DNA of 26,770 nucleotides, taken from assembly GCA_947090385.1 (NCBI GenBank), contig CAMUNZ010000009.1, positions 1 to 26,770 of the forward strand. Reading direction: 5' to 3'. This DNA comes from an uncultured Campylobacter sp. GTDB taxonomy: Bacteria > Campylobacterota > Campylobacteria > Campylobacterales > Campylobacteraceae. Positions 8,693 to 16,967 of the stretch are shown here, in pieces (the stretch's first letter is position 1; the number at the start of each line of letters is the position of its first letter). The notes below the pieces were generated by a model, which saw nothing but the letters and a program-made list of their open reading frames with translations, was not told where the DNA came from and ran no database searches. Both the position numbers and the translations under genes were made by a program.

Positions 8693-9868
8693 TTAATGCA
8701 AATCCTCGTTTAATTTCACAACTTTTTTGTTTAAACTTGCGTTCATTACGCCACTTTGACTATCTAATCTAAAATGAAGCCCATTTAATTTTGCAAGCTC
8801 TAAACCTTTATAAATTTCTTTATCAAAACTAAAATTTGGATTTATTTTTGCTAAATTTTGGCGATTTTTTTCGTTTATTAAAATTTTTGTGCCTTCTAAA
8901 ACAGCAATTCCAGCATCAACTATGCAATCATCTCCAAGCGGAATCCCAGTAACTGAATTAGCACCTAAAAGACATCTTTTTCCTATAGTTACAGCATTGC
9001 CATTTGTCCCGCTTAAAACACCAAGTATAGAAGCACCACCGCCGATATCGCTACCTTCACCAACCTCAACGGCGCTTGAAATTCGTCCTTCTACCATAAC
9101 AGCACCTTTTGTTCCACTATTGAAATTTACATAGCTAGCACCAGGCATTATAGTCGTCCCATCTGCTATCACGGCGCCCATTCTAACTTTTGCATCATCT
9201 AAAATTCTAGTATTATCAGCAGGAATTATATGACTTAAAAATCTTGGAAATTTATCAACGCTTGAAATTTTTGGATACATTCCATACATTTTAAGCCAAA
9301 TTTCATTTTCTCTAAGCCATTGAAGCTCAATTGGTCTTGAATTTTCATCCCAAGCAACATTCGGCAAAATTCCAAAAGCGCCATTTAAATTCAAACTTTT
9401 TAAAGGCACTTTTTGACCAGAAAGCAAATAAAGTTTTAGATAAACGCTTTCAACGCTTTTTGGTGCATCATCTTCAAAAATCATAGTTAAACAAAAATAA
9501 TTTTCGCCATTTTCGTCTTTTAAAATTTGATCAATTAAAAGCAAAGTTTGTAAATTCTGATGATTTTTATCATCGTCAATCAAAAATTCAAACTCTTCTA
9601 TGACATTTTTAACAACATCTTTATCAAGATCAATTACAGCTTCTTTTTCGTTGAAATTTACTTTTTCATATTTTTGAATTTTATCCAACAAAACTGCCAA
9701 AAAACCAAAATTTTCATTCACATTTAAAACAGCATAATTCACGCTTAAACTTTTTTTATTATCCAAAATTCCTTTTTCAACTCGTCCAATCGCCCAAAAT
9801 TTTGGCTTTCTAGAATTTTGCGACCAAAAATTTTCACTAAATTTTTTAATTTCTTCTAAATTTTTCAT
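8693..9868 (-). CDS. dapD: Tetrahydrodipicolinate N-succinyltransferase
   Basis: Transfers succinyl from succinyl-CoA to tetrahydrodipicolinate in the succinylase branch of lysine and meso-diaminopimelate synthesis, so it feeds both protein and peptidoglycan. The 391-residue protein is the long DapD form seen in campylobacters. The N-terminal 180 residues form a family-specific region. The C-terminal half shows left-handed beta-helix hexapeptide repeats (VRMGAVIADGTTIMPGA, VEVGEGSDIGGGASILG, KRCLLGANSVTGI). The ATG follows AGGTGAG, which overlaps the mrp stop, and the gap to mrp is only 3 bases. The pair dapD-mrp next to ispDF matches the C. jejuni order that I recall. Confidence 0.94.
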   Translation of the reverse strand: MKNLEEIKKFSENFWSQNSRKPKFWAIGRVEKGILDNKKSLSVNYAVLNVNENFGFLAVLLDKIQKYEKVNFNEKEAVIDLDKDVVKNVIEEFEFLIDDDKNHQNLQTLLLIDQILKDENGENYFCLTMIFEDDAPKSVESVYLKLYLLSGQKVPLKSLNLNGAFGILPNVAWDENSRPIELQWLRENEIWLKMYGMYPKISSVDKFPRFLSHIIPADNTRILDDAKVRMGAVIADGTTIMPGASYVNFNSGTKGAVMVEGRISSAVEVGEGSDIGGGASILGVLSGTNGNAVTIGKRCLLGANSVTGIPLGDDCIVDAGIAVLEGTKILINEKNRQNLAKINPNFSFDKEIYKGLELAKLNGLHFRLDSQSGVMNASLNKKVVKLNEDLH

Positions 9869-9871
9869 ATC

Positions 9872-10924
9872 TCACCTCGGTTGAATTGCTGAATTATCAC
9901 CAGAATTGTTTTGCAAAAATTCCCAAATTTTTTTAGCCGCTTCATCGTATCTTTTAGCGCTAATCGAATTTGGTTCATAAAAACTTATAGGTTTTCCTTT
10001 ATCGCCACCTTCACGAAGTGAAATTTCTATAGGAATTTGCGCCAAAATTTCTGTTTCGTATTCGTCTGCAAGATCTTTTGCGCCACCTTTTCCAAAAATT
10101 TCGTATTCTTTATTATTATCTGGGCAAATAAAACCACTCATATTTTCTATAATTCCAGCGATTGGAATATGAAGTTTTTCAAACATATCAAGACTTCGTT
10201 CACTATCATCTAATGCCACAATTTGCGGAGTTGTTACGCAAATTCCAGCACTTACTGGAACATTTTGAGCAAGGCTAATCTGCGCATCGCCAGTGCCAGG
10301 AGGCATATCAAAAAGTAAAACATCAAGCTCTCCCCATAATACATCACTTAAAAGCTGGTTTATAACTTTCATGATCATCGCCCCACGCCAAATTAAAGCC
10401 TCGTTTCCCATCAAATTTCCGATACTTACGATATAAACACCATTTGCTAAAATAGGTTTAATTTTATCGTCTTCAATTGCCGGTTGTGAGTTTTGAATTC
10501 CAAACATTCTTGGGATATTTGGACCATAAATATCAGCATCCAAAAGCCCTACTTTAAGCCCCATTTTCGCAAGACTTATAGCTAAATTTGTAGTTGTTGT
10601 GCTTTTTCCAACTCCACCTTTTCCACTACTTACCATAACAAAATTTTTGATATTTGGAAGTAAATTTTTACCACTTTGTGAGTTACTTTGCTCTTTTGGA
10701 AGTTCTGGAGTGTTTATTTTTAAAATAAGTTTTTCTCCAAAAATTTTAGAAATTTTTGAGTTTAATTCATCTTTTACTTTTTGATTATTTGATGGAATTT
10801 CTAACACCAAAACGGTATCACCTTCTATAAATTCGGCTTTTTTTACAAAACCAAAATCAACTACGCTTTTTTTAAATCCAGGATAAATTACATCTTTTAA
10901 TTTTTCCAAAATTTCATCATTCAT
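9872..10924 (-). CDS. mrp: Mrp/ApbC-family iron-sulfur cluster carrier ATPase
   Basis: A cytosolic P-loop ATPase that transfers Fe-S clusters to apo-proteins. A MIP18-like (DUF59) domain occupies residues 1 to about 75. The deviant Walker A KGGVGKST is at 102-109, with DADIYGPNIPRMFG and LLFDMPPGTGDAQ following. In most Mrp proteins a CxxC pair at the dimer interface carries the cluster. Here the position reads Cys267-Pro-Asp-Asn270, so the second cysteine is missing, and the only other cysteine is Cys229. Overlap with thiC is 8 bases, which suggests coupling. ThiC is itself a radical [4Fe-4S] enzyme and, in other bacteria, ApbC supports thiamine synthesis, so the pairing makes sense. Length is 350 residues. 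Confidence 0.92.
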   Translation of the reverse strand: MNDEILEKLKDVIYPGFKKSVVDFGFVKKAEFIEGDTVLVLEIPSNNQKVKDELNSKISKIFGEKLILKINTPELPKEQSNSQSGKNLLPNIKNFVMVSSGKGGVGKSTTTTNLAISLAKMGLKVGLLDADIYGPNIPRMFGIQNSQPAIEDDKIKPILANGVYIVSIGNLMGNEALIWRGAMIMKVINQLLSDVLWGELDVLLFDMPPGTGDAQISLAQNVPVSAGICVTTPQIVALDDSERSLDMFEKLHIPIAGIIENMSGFICPDNNKEYEIFGKGGAKDLADEYETEILAQIPIEISLREGGDKGKPISFYEPNSISAKRYDEAAKKIWEFLQNNSGDNSAIQPR

Positions 10925-12233
10925 TTTCTTTATACTCCTTGCACTCCATTTTAGCTACTTCTTTACTGATTTTATATGCACAAAACTTAGGTCCGCACAT
11001 AGAACAAAATTCTGCCTTTTTAAAGCCCTCTTCTGGCAAACTTTCATCGTGAAATTCTTTTGCTTTTTCTGGATCAAAAGATAATTCAAATTGTTTATTC
11101 CAATCAAAAGCATATCTCGCATCACTCATAAGATGATCTCTATCTATAGCGCCAGTTCTTTTCAATGCAACATCTGCTATATGTGCAGCGATTTTATGTG
11201 CAACCAAACCTTCTCTAACATCTTTTGCATTAGGAAGTCCTAAATGCTCTTTTGGTGTAACATAGCAAAGCATACTAGCTCCGCAAAATGCTGCCATCGT
11301 CCCACCGATAGCACTTGTAATATGATCGTAACCTGCTCCTATATCGGTAGGAAGCGGTCCCAAAACATAAAAAGGTGCGTCTTTGCAAAATTCTTGCTCT
11401 AATTTCATATTTTTCTCAATATCATTAAAAGGCACGTGTCCTGGACCTTCTATCATAACTTGAACATTTTTTTCCCACGCCCTTAATGCTAATTCTCCAA
11501 GAGTTTTTAACTCACTAATTTGCGCTTCATCAGTCGCGTCATAAAGACAGCCTGGACGCAAACTATCTCCTAACGAAAGAGAAACATCATATTTGGAACA
11601 AATTTCTAAAATTTGATCAAAAGCTTGATAAAATGGATTTTCTTTATGATAATGCATCATCCAAGTAGCCATCAAACTTCCGCCTCTGCTTACAATTCCC
11701 ATTTTTCTTTTTGAAATAAGTGGCATAAATTTAAGCAAAAATCCAGCATGAATTGTAAAATAATCAACTCCTTGAATTGCCTGCTTTTCAAGTACTTTTA
11801 ACATCGCATCGATAGTTAAATTTTTTATATCTTTAACATCGTTTATTATTTGATACATCGGAACTGTGCCTATAGGAACAGAACTTGCCGAAATTATAGC
11901 TTTTCTAATTTCGTCTAAATTTTTACCGGTGCTTAAATCCATAACTGTATCAGCACCATATTTAATCGAAATTTTTAGTTTTTCTATCTCTTCTTCTATA
12001 CCGCTACTAACAGCTGAAGCTCCGATATTTGAATTAACTTTGCATTTTAAACAGCGTCCAATCCCAATAGGAGCTAAATTTTTATGATTTATATTTGCTG
12101 GAATTATAACTCGTCCATTTGCAATCTCGTTTCGCAAAAATTCTTTGTCTATTTTTTCGATATTTGCAACAATCTCCATTTGTGGGGTGATTACACCTTT
12201 TTTTGCGAAAGCCATTTGTGTTATATCAGCCAT
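10917..12233 (-). CDS. thiC: Phosphomethylpyrimidine synthase
   Basis: A radical SAM enzyme that rearranges aminoimidazole ribotide into the HMP-phosphate pyrimidine of thiamine. At 438 residues it is the short ThiC form without the extended N-terminal domain. Visible motifs are KCKVNSNIGASAVSSGIEEE, ADTVMDLSTG, SRGGSLMATWMMHYHKENPFY, MIEGPGHVPFNDI, GPLPTDIGAGYDHITSAIGG and, near the C terminus, the cluster-binding CSMCGPKFC (Cx2Cx4C). The ATG has AAAGGA upstream. The 102-base divergent gap to ispDF is too short and lacks the conserved parts of a TPP riboswitch, so riboswitch control is not seen here. It is the first gene of the run thiC-mrp-dapD-ybiT. Confidence 0.97.
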   Translation of the reverse strand: MADITQMAFAKKGVITPQMEIVANIEKIDKEFLRNEIANGRVIIPANINHKNLAPIGIGRCLKCKVNSNIGASAVSSGIEEEIEKLKISIKYGADTVMDLSTGKNLDEIRKAIISASSVPIGTVPMYQIINDVKDIKNLTIDAMLKVLEKQAIQGVDYFTIHAGFLLKFMPLISKRKMGIVSRGGSLMATWMMHYHKENPFYQAFDQILEICSKYDVSLSLGDSLRPGCLYDATDEAQISELKTLGELALRAWEKNVQVMIEGPGHVPFNDIEKNMKLEQEFCKDAPFYVLGPLPTDIGAGYDHITSAIGGTMAAFCGASMLCYVTPKEHLGLPNAKDVREGLVAHKIAAHIADVALKRTGAIDRDHLMSDARYAFDWNKQFELSFDPEKAKEFHDESLPEEGFKKAEFCSMCGPKFCAYKISKEVAKMECKEYKENE

Positions 12234-12256
12234 TTTGATCCTTTAAAAAATTGTTA

Positions 12257-12262
12257 AATATA
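12257..12262 (-). promoter_or_regulatory. Possible -10 element for thiC operon
   Basis: TATATT on the minus strand, 24 bases before the thiC ATG in an AT-rich gap. Campylobacter sigma-70 promoters often have only a -10 element. The base composition makes chance matches common. Confidence 0.3.
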
Positions 12263-12292
12263 TCAAAAAAATATAAAATAAAGCTTTTATCA

Positions 12293-12298
12293 TATAAA
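12293..12298 (+). promoter_or_regulatory. Possible -10 element for ispDF
   Basis: TATAAA on the plus strand, about 38 bases before the ispDF ATG, in the divergent gap with thiC. The start itself is preceded by two tandem AAAAGGATT units, of which the second (12324-12330) is well spaced as ribosome binding site. Confidence 0.35.
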
Positions 12299-12335
12299 AT
12301 AATAAATCTCTTAAAAAAGGATTAAAAGGATTAAA

Positions 12336-13454
12336 ATGTATGATTTGATTTTATTAAGCGCTGGAAATTCAACAAGATTTAAAGCACCATTTAAAAAGCA
12401 ATGGTTAAGAATCGGCGAAATTCCACTTTGGTTAGAAGTCGCTAATAATTTTAAAAAAAATGGCTTATTTGACAAAATTTTTATAGTAGCAAACAAAAAA
12501 GAGATAAAAATAATGCAAAATTATACAAATGAGTTTATATTTATCGAAGGTGGAGATAAAAGACAAGATTCACTTTTAAATGCCTTAAATTTTGTAAAAA
12601 GTGAATTTGTGATGGTAAGCGACATAGCAAGAGCTAAAATTTCAACAAATTTAATCAAAGGTTTAATATCAAATTTAAAAAATTTTGATTGCGTGACGCC
12701 TTTTTTGCCTTGCGTTGATACGGCTTTTTTAAATGACGAAAAAATAGACAGAGAAAGTTTAAAATTAATACAAACACCACAAATTTCAAAAACGTCTTTG
12801 CTTAAAAAAGCTTTAGAAAGTAAAGAGATTTTTACAGATGATAGCTCTGCAATTTTAAAATTTGGCGGAAAAGTAAATTTCATAGAAGGCGAAAAAGACG
12901 CATTAAAAATCACAACTTTACAGGATTTGAAAAAATTTAATTTTAAAAAAACTTCAAATTTGCAATTTGTTGGAAATGGATTTGATGTACATAAATTTGG
13001 ACAAAAAAGAGATTTGATTTTATGTGGCGTAAAAGTTGAAAGTGACATCGGTTTAATAGCACATAGCGACGGAGATGTCGGAATTCATGCATTAATCGAC
13101 GCAATTTTTGGCGCTTGCTCGATTGGCGATATAGGCGAATTTTATCCAGATAATTGTGAAAGATTTAAAAATGCAAACTCGGCAATTTTACTAAAAGATT
13201 GCGTGAAATTTGTAAATTCCATTGGATTTGAGATTGTAAATGCCGATATAACTTTGATTTTAGAAACACCAAAAATTTCAAAATATAAAAATCTTATGAA
13301 ACAAAAAATTGCAAATTTGTTAAAAATTCCGCCTTTTAGAGTAAATATAAAAGCCACAACGACAGAAAAACTAGGTTTTACGGGACGAAAAGAAGGAATC
13401 GCAACTATCGCTAGCGTAAATGTGAAATTTTTTGATTATGAAAAATTCATTTAA
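12336..13454 (+). CDS. ispDF: Fused IspD/IspF isoprenoid (MEP pathway) enzyme
   Basis: One 372-residue protein carries two non-consecutive MEP pathway steps. The N-terminal IspD half (1 to about 205) is the 2-C-methylerythritol 4-phosphate cytidylyltransferase, with LSAGNSTRFKAPFKKQW, EGGDKRQDSLLNAL and LIQTPQISKTSLL. The C-terminal IspF half (from about 210) is the MECDP synthase, with GNGFDVHKFG (zinc ligands Asp and His), LIAHSDGDVGIHALIDAIFGACSIGDIGEFYPD and a KATTTEKLGFTGRKEG tail. The fusion is typical of Campylobacterales and some alphaproteobacteria. It supplies undecaprenyl and menaquinone precursors. It is a single gene transcribed alone, divergent from thiC. Its stop codon shares four bases (TTAA) with the stop of the convergent gene at 13451. 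Confidence 0.96.
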   Translation: MYDLILLSAGNSTRFKAPFKKQWLRIGEIPLWLEVANNFKKNGLFDKIFIVANKKEIKIMQNYTNEFIFIEGGDKRQDSLLNALNFVKSEFVMVSDIARAKISTNLIKGLISNLKNFDCVTPFLPCVDTAFLNDEKIDRESLKLIQTPQISKTSLLKKALESKEIFTDDSSAILKFGGKVNFIEGEKDALKITTLQDLKKFNFKKTSNLQFVGNGFDVHKFGQKRDLILCGVKVESDIGLIAHSDGDVGIHALIDAIFGACSIGDIGEFYPDNCERFKNANSAILLKDCVKFVNSIGFEIVNADITLILETPKISKYKNLMKQKIANLLKIPPFRVNIKATTTEKLGFTGRKEGIATIASVNVKFFDYEKFI

Positions 13455-13879
13455 TTTTTTATAATAAAATCCACAAATTTTCCAATGCTTTTTTCGCCAT
13501 CAAAAAGTTCTATCCTGTAAATCATTTTAGCTACGACACAAGCCGAAAAAACGACATTTGTGCGGTATTTATTATCGCCAACTTTTTTAAAATCAGCTTT
13601 TATTGTGCCCATATTCATATTTATGCCGTAAATTTTCGCGTTTAAATTTTTAAAATCACCTTGCAAATTTGAAATTTCAAGCAAAACTGGCACCATAGAA
13701 TATACAGGACGCGACGAAAAAGAAAATTTTACTCCATCATTTTCACAATCTTGTAAATTTAAATCACATTTGACTTCAAAATTTTGATTATCTATTTTTT
13801 TTTCGTTATTAATATAAAAAAAAGCAAAAGCACCGCCGATTAAAATCGGTAAAATCGTAAAAATAAAAATTTTTTTCAT
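13451..13879 (-). CDS. Small exported or membrane-anchored protein, FixH/YtkA-like
   Basis: A 142-residue protein with one N-terminal hydrophobic segment (residues 4-24), a signal peptide or membrane anchor, and no lipobox cysteine. The rest appears to be periplasmic. The pattern PVYSMVPVLLEISNLQG, then a middle MNMGTIKADFKKVGDNKYRT and a final beta-rich stretch, resembles the FixH/YtkA beta-sandwich fold, in which a methionine-containing motif (here MNMG) precedes a hydrophobic strand pair. Some such proteins act in copper delivery or cytochrome oxidase assembly. That assignment is an inference by fold pattern only. Two cysteines (VKCDLNLQDC) lie seven apart near the N terminus and could form a disulfide. 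The gene follows lgt by 23 bases, as a small envelope protein does next to lgt in C. jejuni (Cj0406c, from memory). RBS AAAGAGAA. Confidence 0.75.
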   Translation of the reverse strand: MKKIFIFTILPILIGGAFAFFYINNEKKIDNQNFEVKCDLNLQDCENDGVKFSFSSRPVYSMVPVLLEISNLQGDFKNLNAKIYGINMNMGTIKADFKKVGDNKYRTNVVFSACVVAKMIYRIELFDGEKSIGKFVDFIIKN

Positions 13880-13902
13880 AATTTTCTCTTTGCAAATTTA
13901 AT

Positions 13903-14709
13903 TTATTTTTTAAACTTTAAAAAGTATATAAAAATACCGAAAAATAACATTAAAATAGATAAAATTTGGCCCATTTGTAAATTTAAAAAATAAATTCCCA
14001 TTTGTGGATCTGGTGCTCTAAAAATTTCACTTATAAATCTCATCAAAGAGTATAAAATGGCGTAAATTGCGATTAATTCTCCGTCGAATTTTTTAAATCT
14101 ACGATAAATAAATAAAATTATAAAAATTACAAAACCTTCTAAAAATGCTTCGTAAAGTTGGCTTGGGTGTCTTAAAATTCCATTTACCAAAATTCCCCAT
14201 TCGACATTTGTCTCTTTACCGATTAATTCTTGATTTAAAAAATTTCCAATTCTTCCAAAAATATAACCTACTGGCACACAAATAGCAACTAAATCAAGCA
14301 AAGACCATAAATTTGTATTTTTATATTTTTTGCAAAATAAAAAAGTAGCCAAAATAAAGCCAATAACCGCTCCATGGTAACTCATGCCGGAAATTCCTAC
14401 AAATTTACAATTTATAAAAGGATTAAAAATTTCCCAAGGACGCAAAATATAAAACATAGAATTTTGAGAATAAATCAAAATATAACCAACTCTGGCACCC
14501 AAAATTACGCCAATTTCGACCCAAACAAAATAATTTTCTATCAATTCATCGCTAAAATTTAGTTTATCTTTTTTTATAAAAAATTTTGCAGTCCAAAAAC
14601 CAACAAGTAAAGCCAAAACATACATAAGCCCATACCAATGGATTTTAAAACCAAAAACAGAAAAAGCCACCGGCTCAAAGTGGCTATAAATTTCATTCCA
14701 AAATGTCAA
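13903..14709 (-). CDS. lgt: Prolipoprotein diacylglyceryl transferase
   Basis: An inner-membrane enzyme that attaches diacylglycerol from phosphatidylglycerol to the lipobox cysteine of prelipoproteins, the first step of lipoprotein maturation. At 268 residues with about seven hydrophobic segments it has the family length. Diagnostic blocks are FKIHWYGLMYVLALL, GMSYHGAVIGF, GRIGNFLNQELIGKETNVEWG and RHPSQLYEAFLEG. No ATG is available at the right place. TTG 14709 gives a protein beginning MTFWNEIYSHFEPVAFS, matching the start of related proteins, so an unusual TTG start is likely. It overlaps the preceding gene by 17 bases, and its ribosome binding site is weak, which suggests translational coupling. 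Confidence 0.95.
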   Translation of the reverse strand: MTFWNEIYSHFEPVAFSVFGFKIHWYGLMYVLALLVGFWTAKFFIKKDKLNFSDELIENYFVWVEIGVILGARVGYILIYSQNSMFYILRPWEIFNPFINCKFVGISGMSYHGAVIGFILATFLFCKKYKNTNLWSLLDLVAICVPVGYIFGRIGNFLNQELIGKETNVEWGILVNGILRHPSQLYEAFLEGFVIFIILFIYRRFKKFDGELIAIYAILYSLMRFISEIFRAPDPQMGIYFLNLQMGQILSILMLFFGIFIYFLKFKK

Positions 14710-15247
14710 ATTTCAATCCCAAAGTGTCTTTTATATTTACGCAAAAATCTTCTAAAAAATATCCAAAAGCGCCATAATAATGGCTTCCGGCATTTTTTTG
14801 TAAATGTTTGCAAAGCGCTATAGTAGAAGGCATAAAATACTCAACCAAAAATTTTCCAAGCATTGCGTGAGTTTTTTCATCTTTGTCGTTTCTAAAAACA
14901 GCCGATAAAAAAGCCAATAAGTTTGAAATATGACAATGTTTTAACTCTTTAAAAGGAATTTCGTATCTAGTTTTTTTATACCAATCAACCATTTTAGCTT
15001 CATCTATAAGCCCAAAATAATCCAACTCAAATCCATGTTTTATAGCCACAAAATCGACGGCTATTATCTTAGAATTTTCTGTTTTTAAGGATTTTTTCCA
15101 TTCGATAAGACCCAATTCATTTTGTTTATTTTCAGTTTTTATAAGCCAAGACGGGATTAACTTTTTAAAGTTTTCCTCGTCTATGCAATTTTTAAAATTC
15201 GATGCAAAAATTATGCAAATTAAAGAATAAATTTCTCCAACTTTCAT
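14693..15247 (-). CDS. Uncharacterised all-helical protein, possibly TorD/DmsD-like chaperone
   Basis: I do not recognise this 184-residue protein with certainty. It has no signal peptide or membrane segment and appears almost wholly alpha-helical. The second half, with HCHISNLLAFLSAVFRNDK, then FLVEYFMPSTIALCKHL and HYYGAFGYFLEDFC, resembles the helical layout of TorD/DmsD chaperones, which bind twin-arginine signal peptides of molybdoenzymes and respiratory reductases. The match is a pattern resemblance, not a motif proof. No molybdoenzyme gene lies within the window. The ATG overlaps the stop of the 58-codon gene (ATGA), and the 3' end overlaps lgt by 17 bases, so it sits in the middle of a coupled accC-to-lgt operon. 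Confidence 0.7.
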   Translation of the reverse strand: MKVGEIYSLICIIFASNFKNCIDEENFKKLIPSWLIKTENKQNELGLIEWKKSLKTENSKIIAVDFVAIKHGFELDYFGLIDEAKMVDWYKKTRYEIPFKELKHCHISNLLAFLSAVFRNDKDEKTHAMLGKFLVEYFMPSTIALCKHLQKNAGSHYYGAFGYFLEDFCVNIKDTLGLKFDILE

Positions 15248-15420
15248 TTAATACCTTTTTTTATGTCATTAAATTCTATATATTCTAAAAATTCTTCTTT
15301 AAGCCTTTTTTCTCTATGCAAAACACTCTCTTTTTCACAATCAAATTCACTTTTTGCTTCTTTTTTTATCTCTTTTTGCATATCTTTTTTTATATCTTTT
15401 AATGCATCTTTAAAGTCCAT
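15244..15420 (-). CDS. Small highly charged protein, 58 residues, unknown function
   Basis: A short gene coupled on both sides. Its ATG shares one base with the accC stop (TGATG) and its TGA overlaps the next ATG (ATGA). The ribosome binding site GGGGAG is strong for this genome. The product, beginning MDFKDALKDIKKDMQKEI and ending YIEFNDIKKGIK, is very rich in Lys and Glu/Asp, with one cysteine (residue 28) and no hydrophobic segment. It should form a long amphipathic or coiled-coil helix. I do not recognise the family. Location between biotin carboxylase and a possible chaperone gives no clear role. The exact frame closure at both ends is the best evidence that it is translated. Confidence 0.75.
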   Translation of the reverse strand: MDFKDALKDIKKDMQKEIKKEAKSEFDCEKESVLHREKRLKEEFLEYIEFNDIKKGIK

Positions 15421-16850
15421 CACTCTCCCCTATGTTTTTTTAATGCAGCGCCTATCGCGGCTATAATCTCATCTTTTTTTGGATTATCATCTTCTGTAGC
15501 TTCTAAAATTTCAGCAAAATGTTTTTCAACATAACTCGTATCAAAAAAACCTCTGCGAAAATTTCTAGTTTTACTAATAGCTAGCAAAAATGGAATTATA
15601 GTTTTTATACCATCAATTCTAAACTCTTTTAACGCTCTTTCTAATTTATTTACAGCCAAATCGTAATCTGTCGCTTTAATGATAAGTTTTGCAACTAAAG
15701 AATCAAAAAACGGTGGAATTTTATAATCTTTATATATATGACTATCAACTCTGACAGAAGGACCAAGTGCCGGATAATACTCTGTAATTGTGCCAGGTGC
15801 TGGGATAAAATTTTTCCAAAAATCTTCAGCTGTAATTCTCGCTTCTATAGCAAAACCTCTTGGTTTTATATCGCTTTGTTCTATATCTAAAATTTCACCA
15901 GCAGCGATTCTAATCTGTCTTACAACCAAATCAGATCCTGTAATTTCTTCCGTAACGCCATGTTCGACTTGAATTCTTGTATTCATCTCCATAAAATAAA
16001 AATTATTGTCATCGTCTAATAAAAATTCTATAGTTCCAGCATTTGAATAATTTACAGCCTTTGCAGCAGCTACAGCCGTAACGCCCATAATTTTTCGCAA
16101 ATTTTCGCTAATAGATGGACAAGGCGCAATTTCTATAATTTTTTGATGTCTTCTTTGAATAGAACAATCTCTTTCACATAAATGTATTATATTTCCGTAA
16201 TTATCTCCTAAAATTTGAAACTCGATATGTCTAGGATTTACAACTAATTTTTCCATAAAAACTTCATCATTTTTAAAAAAAGTCATGGCTTCTCTTGTGC
16301 AAGATTCATAAGAACTCTCCATATCTTCTTCTTTCCAGACTTCACGAATTCCACGACCACCGCCACCACCACTTGCTTTTAAAATTACAGGATAACCAAT
16401 TTTTCTAGCATAACTTTTTATCGTGTCCATAGTTTCATTATTTAATTTTTCAGTGCCAGGAACAACTGGAATTCCATTTTTTTTCATCAAATATCTTGCG
16501 ATGTTTTTATTTCCCATTTTTCTAATAACATCAGATCTAGGACCTATAAAAATTAATCCGCTATCTTCAACTGCTTTTGCAAAATCATAATTTTCACTTA
16601 AAAATCCATATCCAGGATGAATAGCATCAGCACCACATTCTTTTGCAATTTCAATAATTTTATCAATATCCAAATACCCTTTTATAGGATCATCGCTTAT
16701 TTTAAAAGCTTCATCAGCAATTTTTACATGCAAACAATCTATATCTGGTTTTGTAAAAATAGCAACACTTTGAATATGTAAATCTCTACAAGCCCTAACA
16801 ATTCTAACAGCAATTTCGCCACGATTAGCAATGAGAATTTTATGAATCAT
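15420..16850 (-). CDS. accC: Biotin carboxylase subunit of acetyl-CoA carboxylase
   Basis: Carboxylates biotin on the BCCP carrier with ATP and bicarbonate, the first half-reaction of fatty-acid synthesis. The ATG at 16850 (MIHKILIANRGEIAVRI) is chosen because GAAAGG stands 6 bases before it and homologues start here. An upstream in-frame ATG at 16877 would add nine residues. The 476-residue protein has the pre-ATP-grasp domain, HPGYGFLSEN, the glycine-rich ATP lid (KASGGGGGRGIREV), MEMNTRIQVEHGVTEEITG and a C-terminal domain from FAIEARI onward. No accB lies beside it; in C. jejuni, as I recall, accB and accC are adjacent. Start of the operon accC-small gene-helical protein-lgt-FixH-like gene. 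Confidence 0.96.
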   Translation of the reverse strand: MIHKILIANRGEIAVRIVRACRDLHIQSVAIFTKPDIDCLHVKIADEAFKISDDPIKGYLDIDKIIEIAKECGADAIHPGYGFLSENYDFAKAVEDSGLIFIGPRSDVIRKMGNKNIARYLMKKNGIPVVPGTEKLNNETMDTIKSYARKIGYPVILKASGGGGGRGIREVWKEEDMESSYESCTREAMTFFKNDEVFMEKLVVNPRHIEFQILGDNYGNIIHLCERDCSIQRRHQKIIEIAPCPSISENLRKIMGVTAVAAAKAVNYSNAGTIEFLLDDDNNFYFMEMNTRIQVEHGVTEEITGSDLVVRQIRIAAGEILDIEQSDIKPRGFAIEARITAEDFWKNFIPAPGTITEYYPALGPSVRVDSHIYKDYKIPPFFDSLVAKLIIKATDYDLAVNKLERALKEFRIDGIKTIIPFLLAISKTRNFRRGFFDTSYVEKHFAEILEATEDDNPKKDEIIAAIGAALKKHRGE

Positions 16851-16856
16851 AAAAAA

Positions 16857-16862
16857 CCTTTC
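16857..16862 (-). promoter_or_regulatory. Ribosome binding site deciding the accC start
   Basis: GAAAGG on the minus strand, six bases before ATG 16850. It supports this start over the upstream ATG at 16877, which has no comparable site. Confidence 0.6.
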
Positions 16863-16967
16863 AAGAGAAAATTTCATTATGATATAATAATTTCTTATAT
16901 TTTTAGCTAAAATTTAAATCAAATTTTTAAAGCTTTTAATTTTTGCTTTTTTTAAGCATTAAAAAGA

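Noticed and set aside
12234..12335. TPP riboswitch before thiC
   Set aside because: The gap is only 102 bases of nearly pure A/T and has none of the conserved riboswitch segments.
13441..13459. Terminator between ispDF and the convergent gene
   Set aside because: AAAAATT/AATTTTT is a stem of A-T pairs only. Such a stem is expected often in this DNA and is too weak to claim.
15263..15466. Plus-strand frame of 67 codons at 15263-15466
   Set aside because: It is the complement of the 58-codon minus-strand gene and the end of accC, Ser/Phe-rich, without a ribosome binding site.
16929..16936. Palindrome AAAGCTTT shared with the ispDF/thiC gap (12280-12287) as a regulatory site
   Set aside because: Two copies of an 8-base A/T-rich palindrome in this composition are compatible with chance, and neither position fits a common operator.
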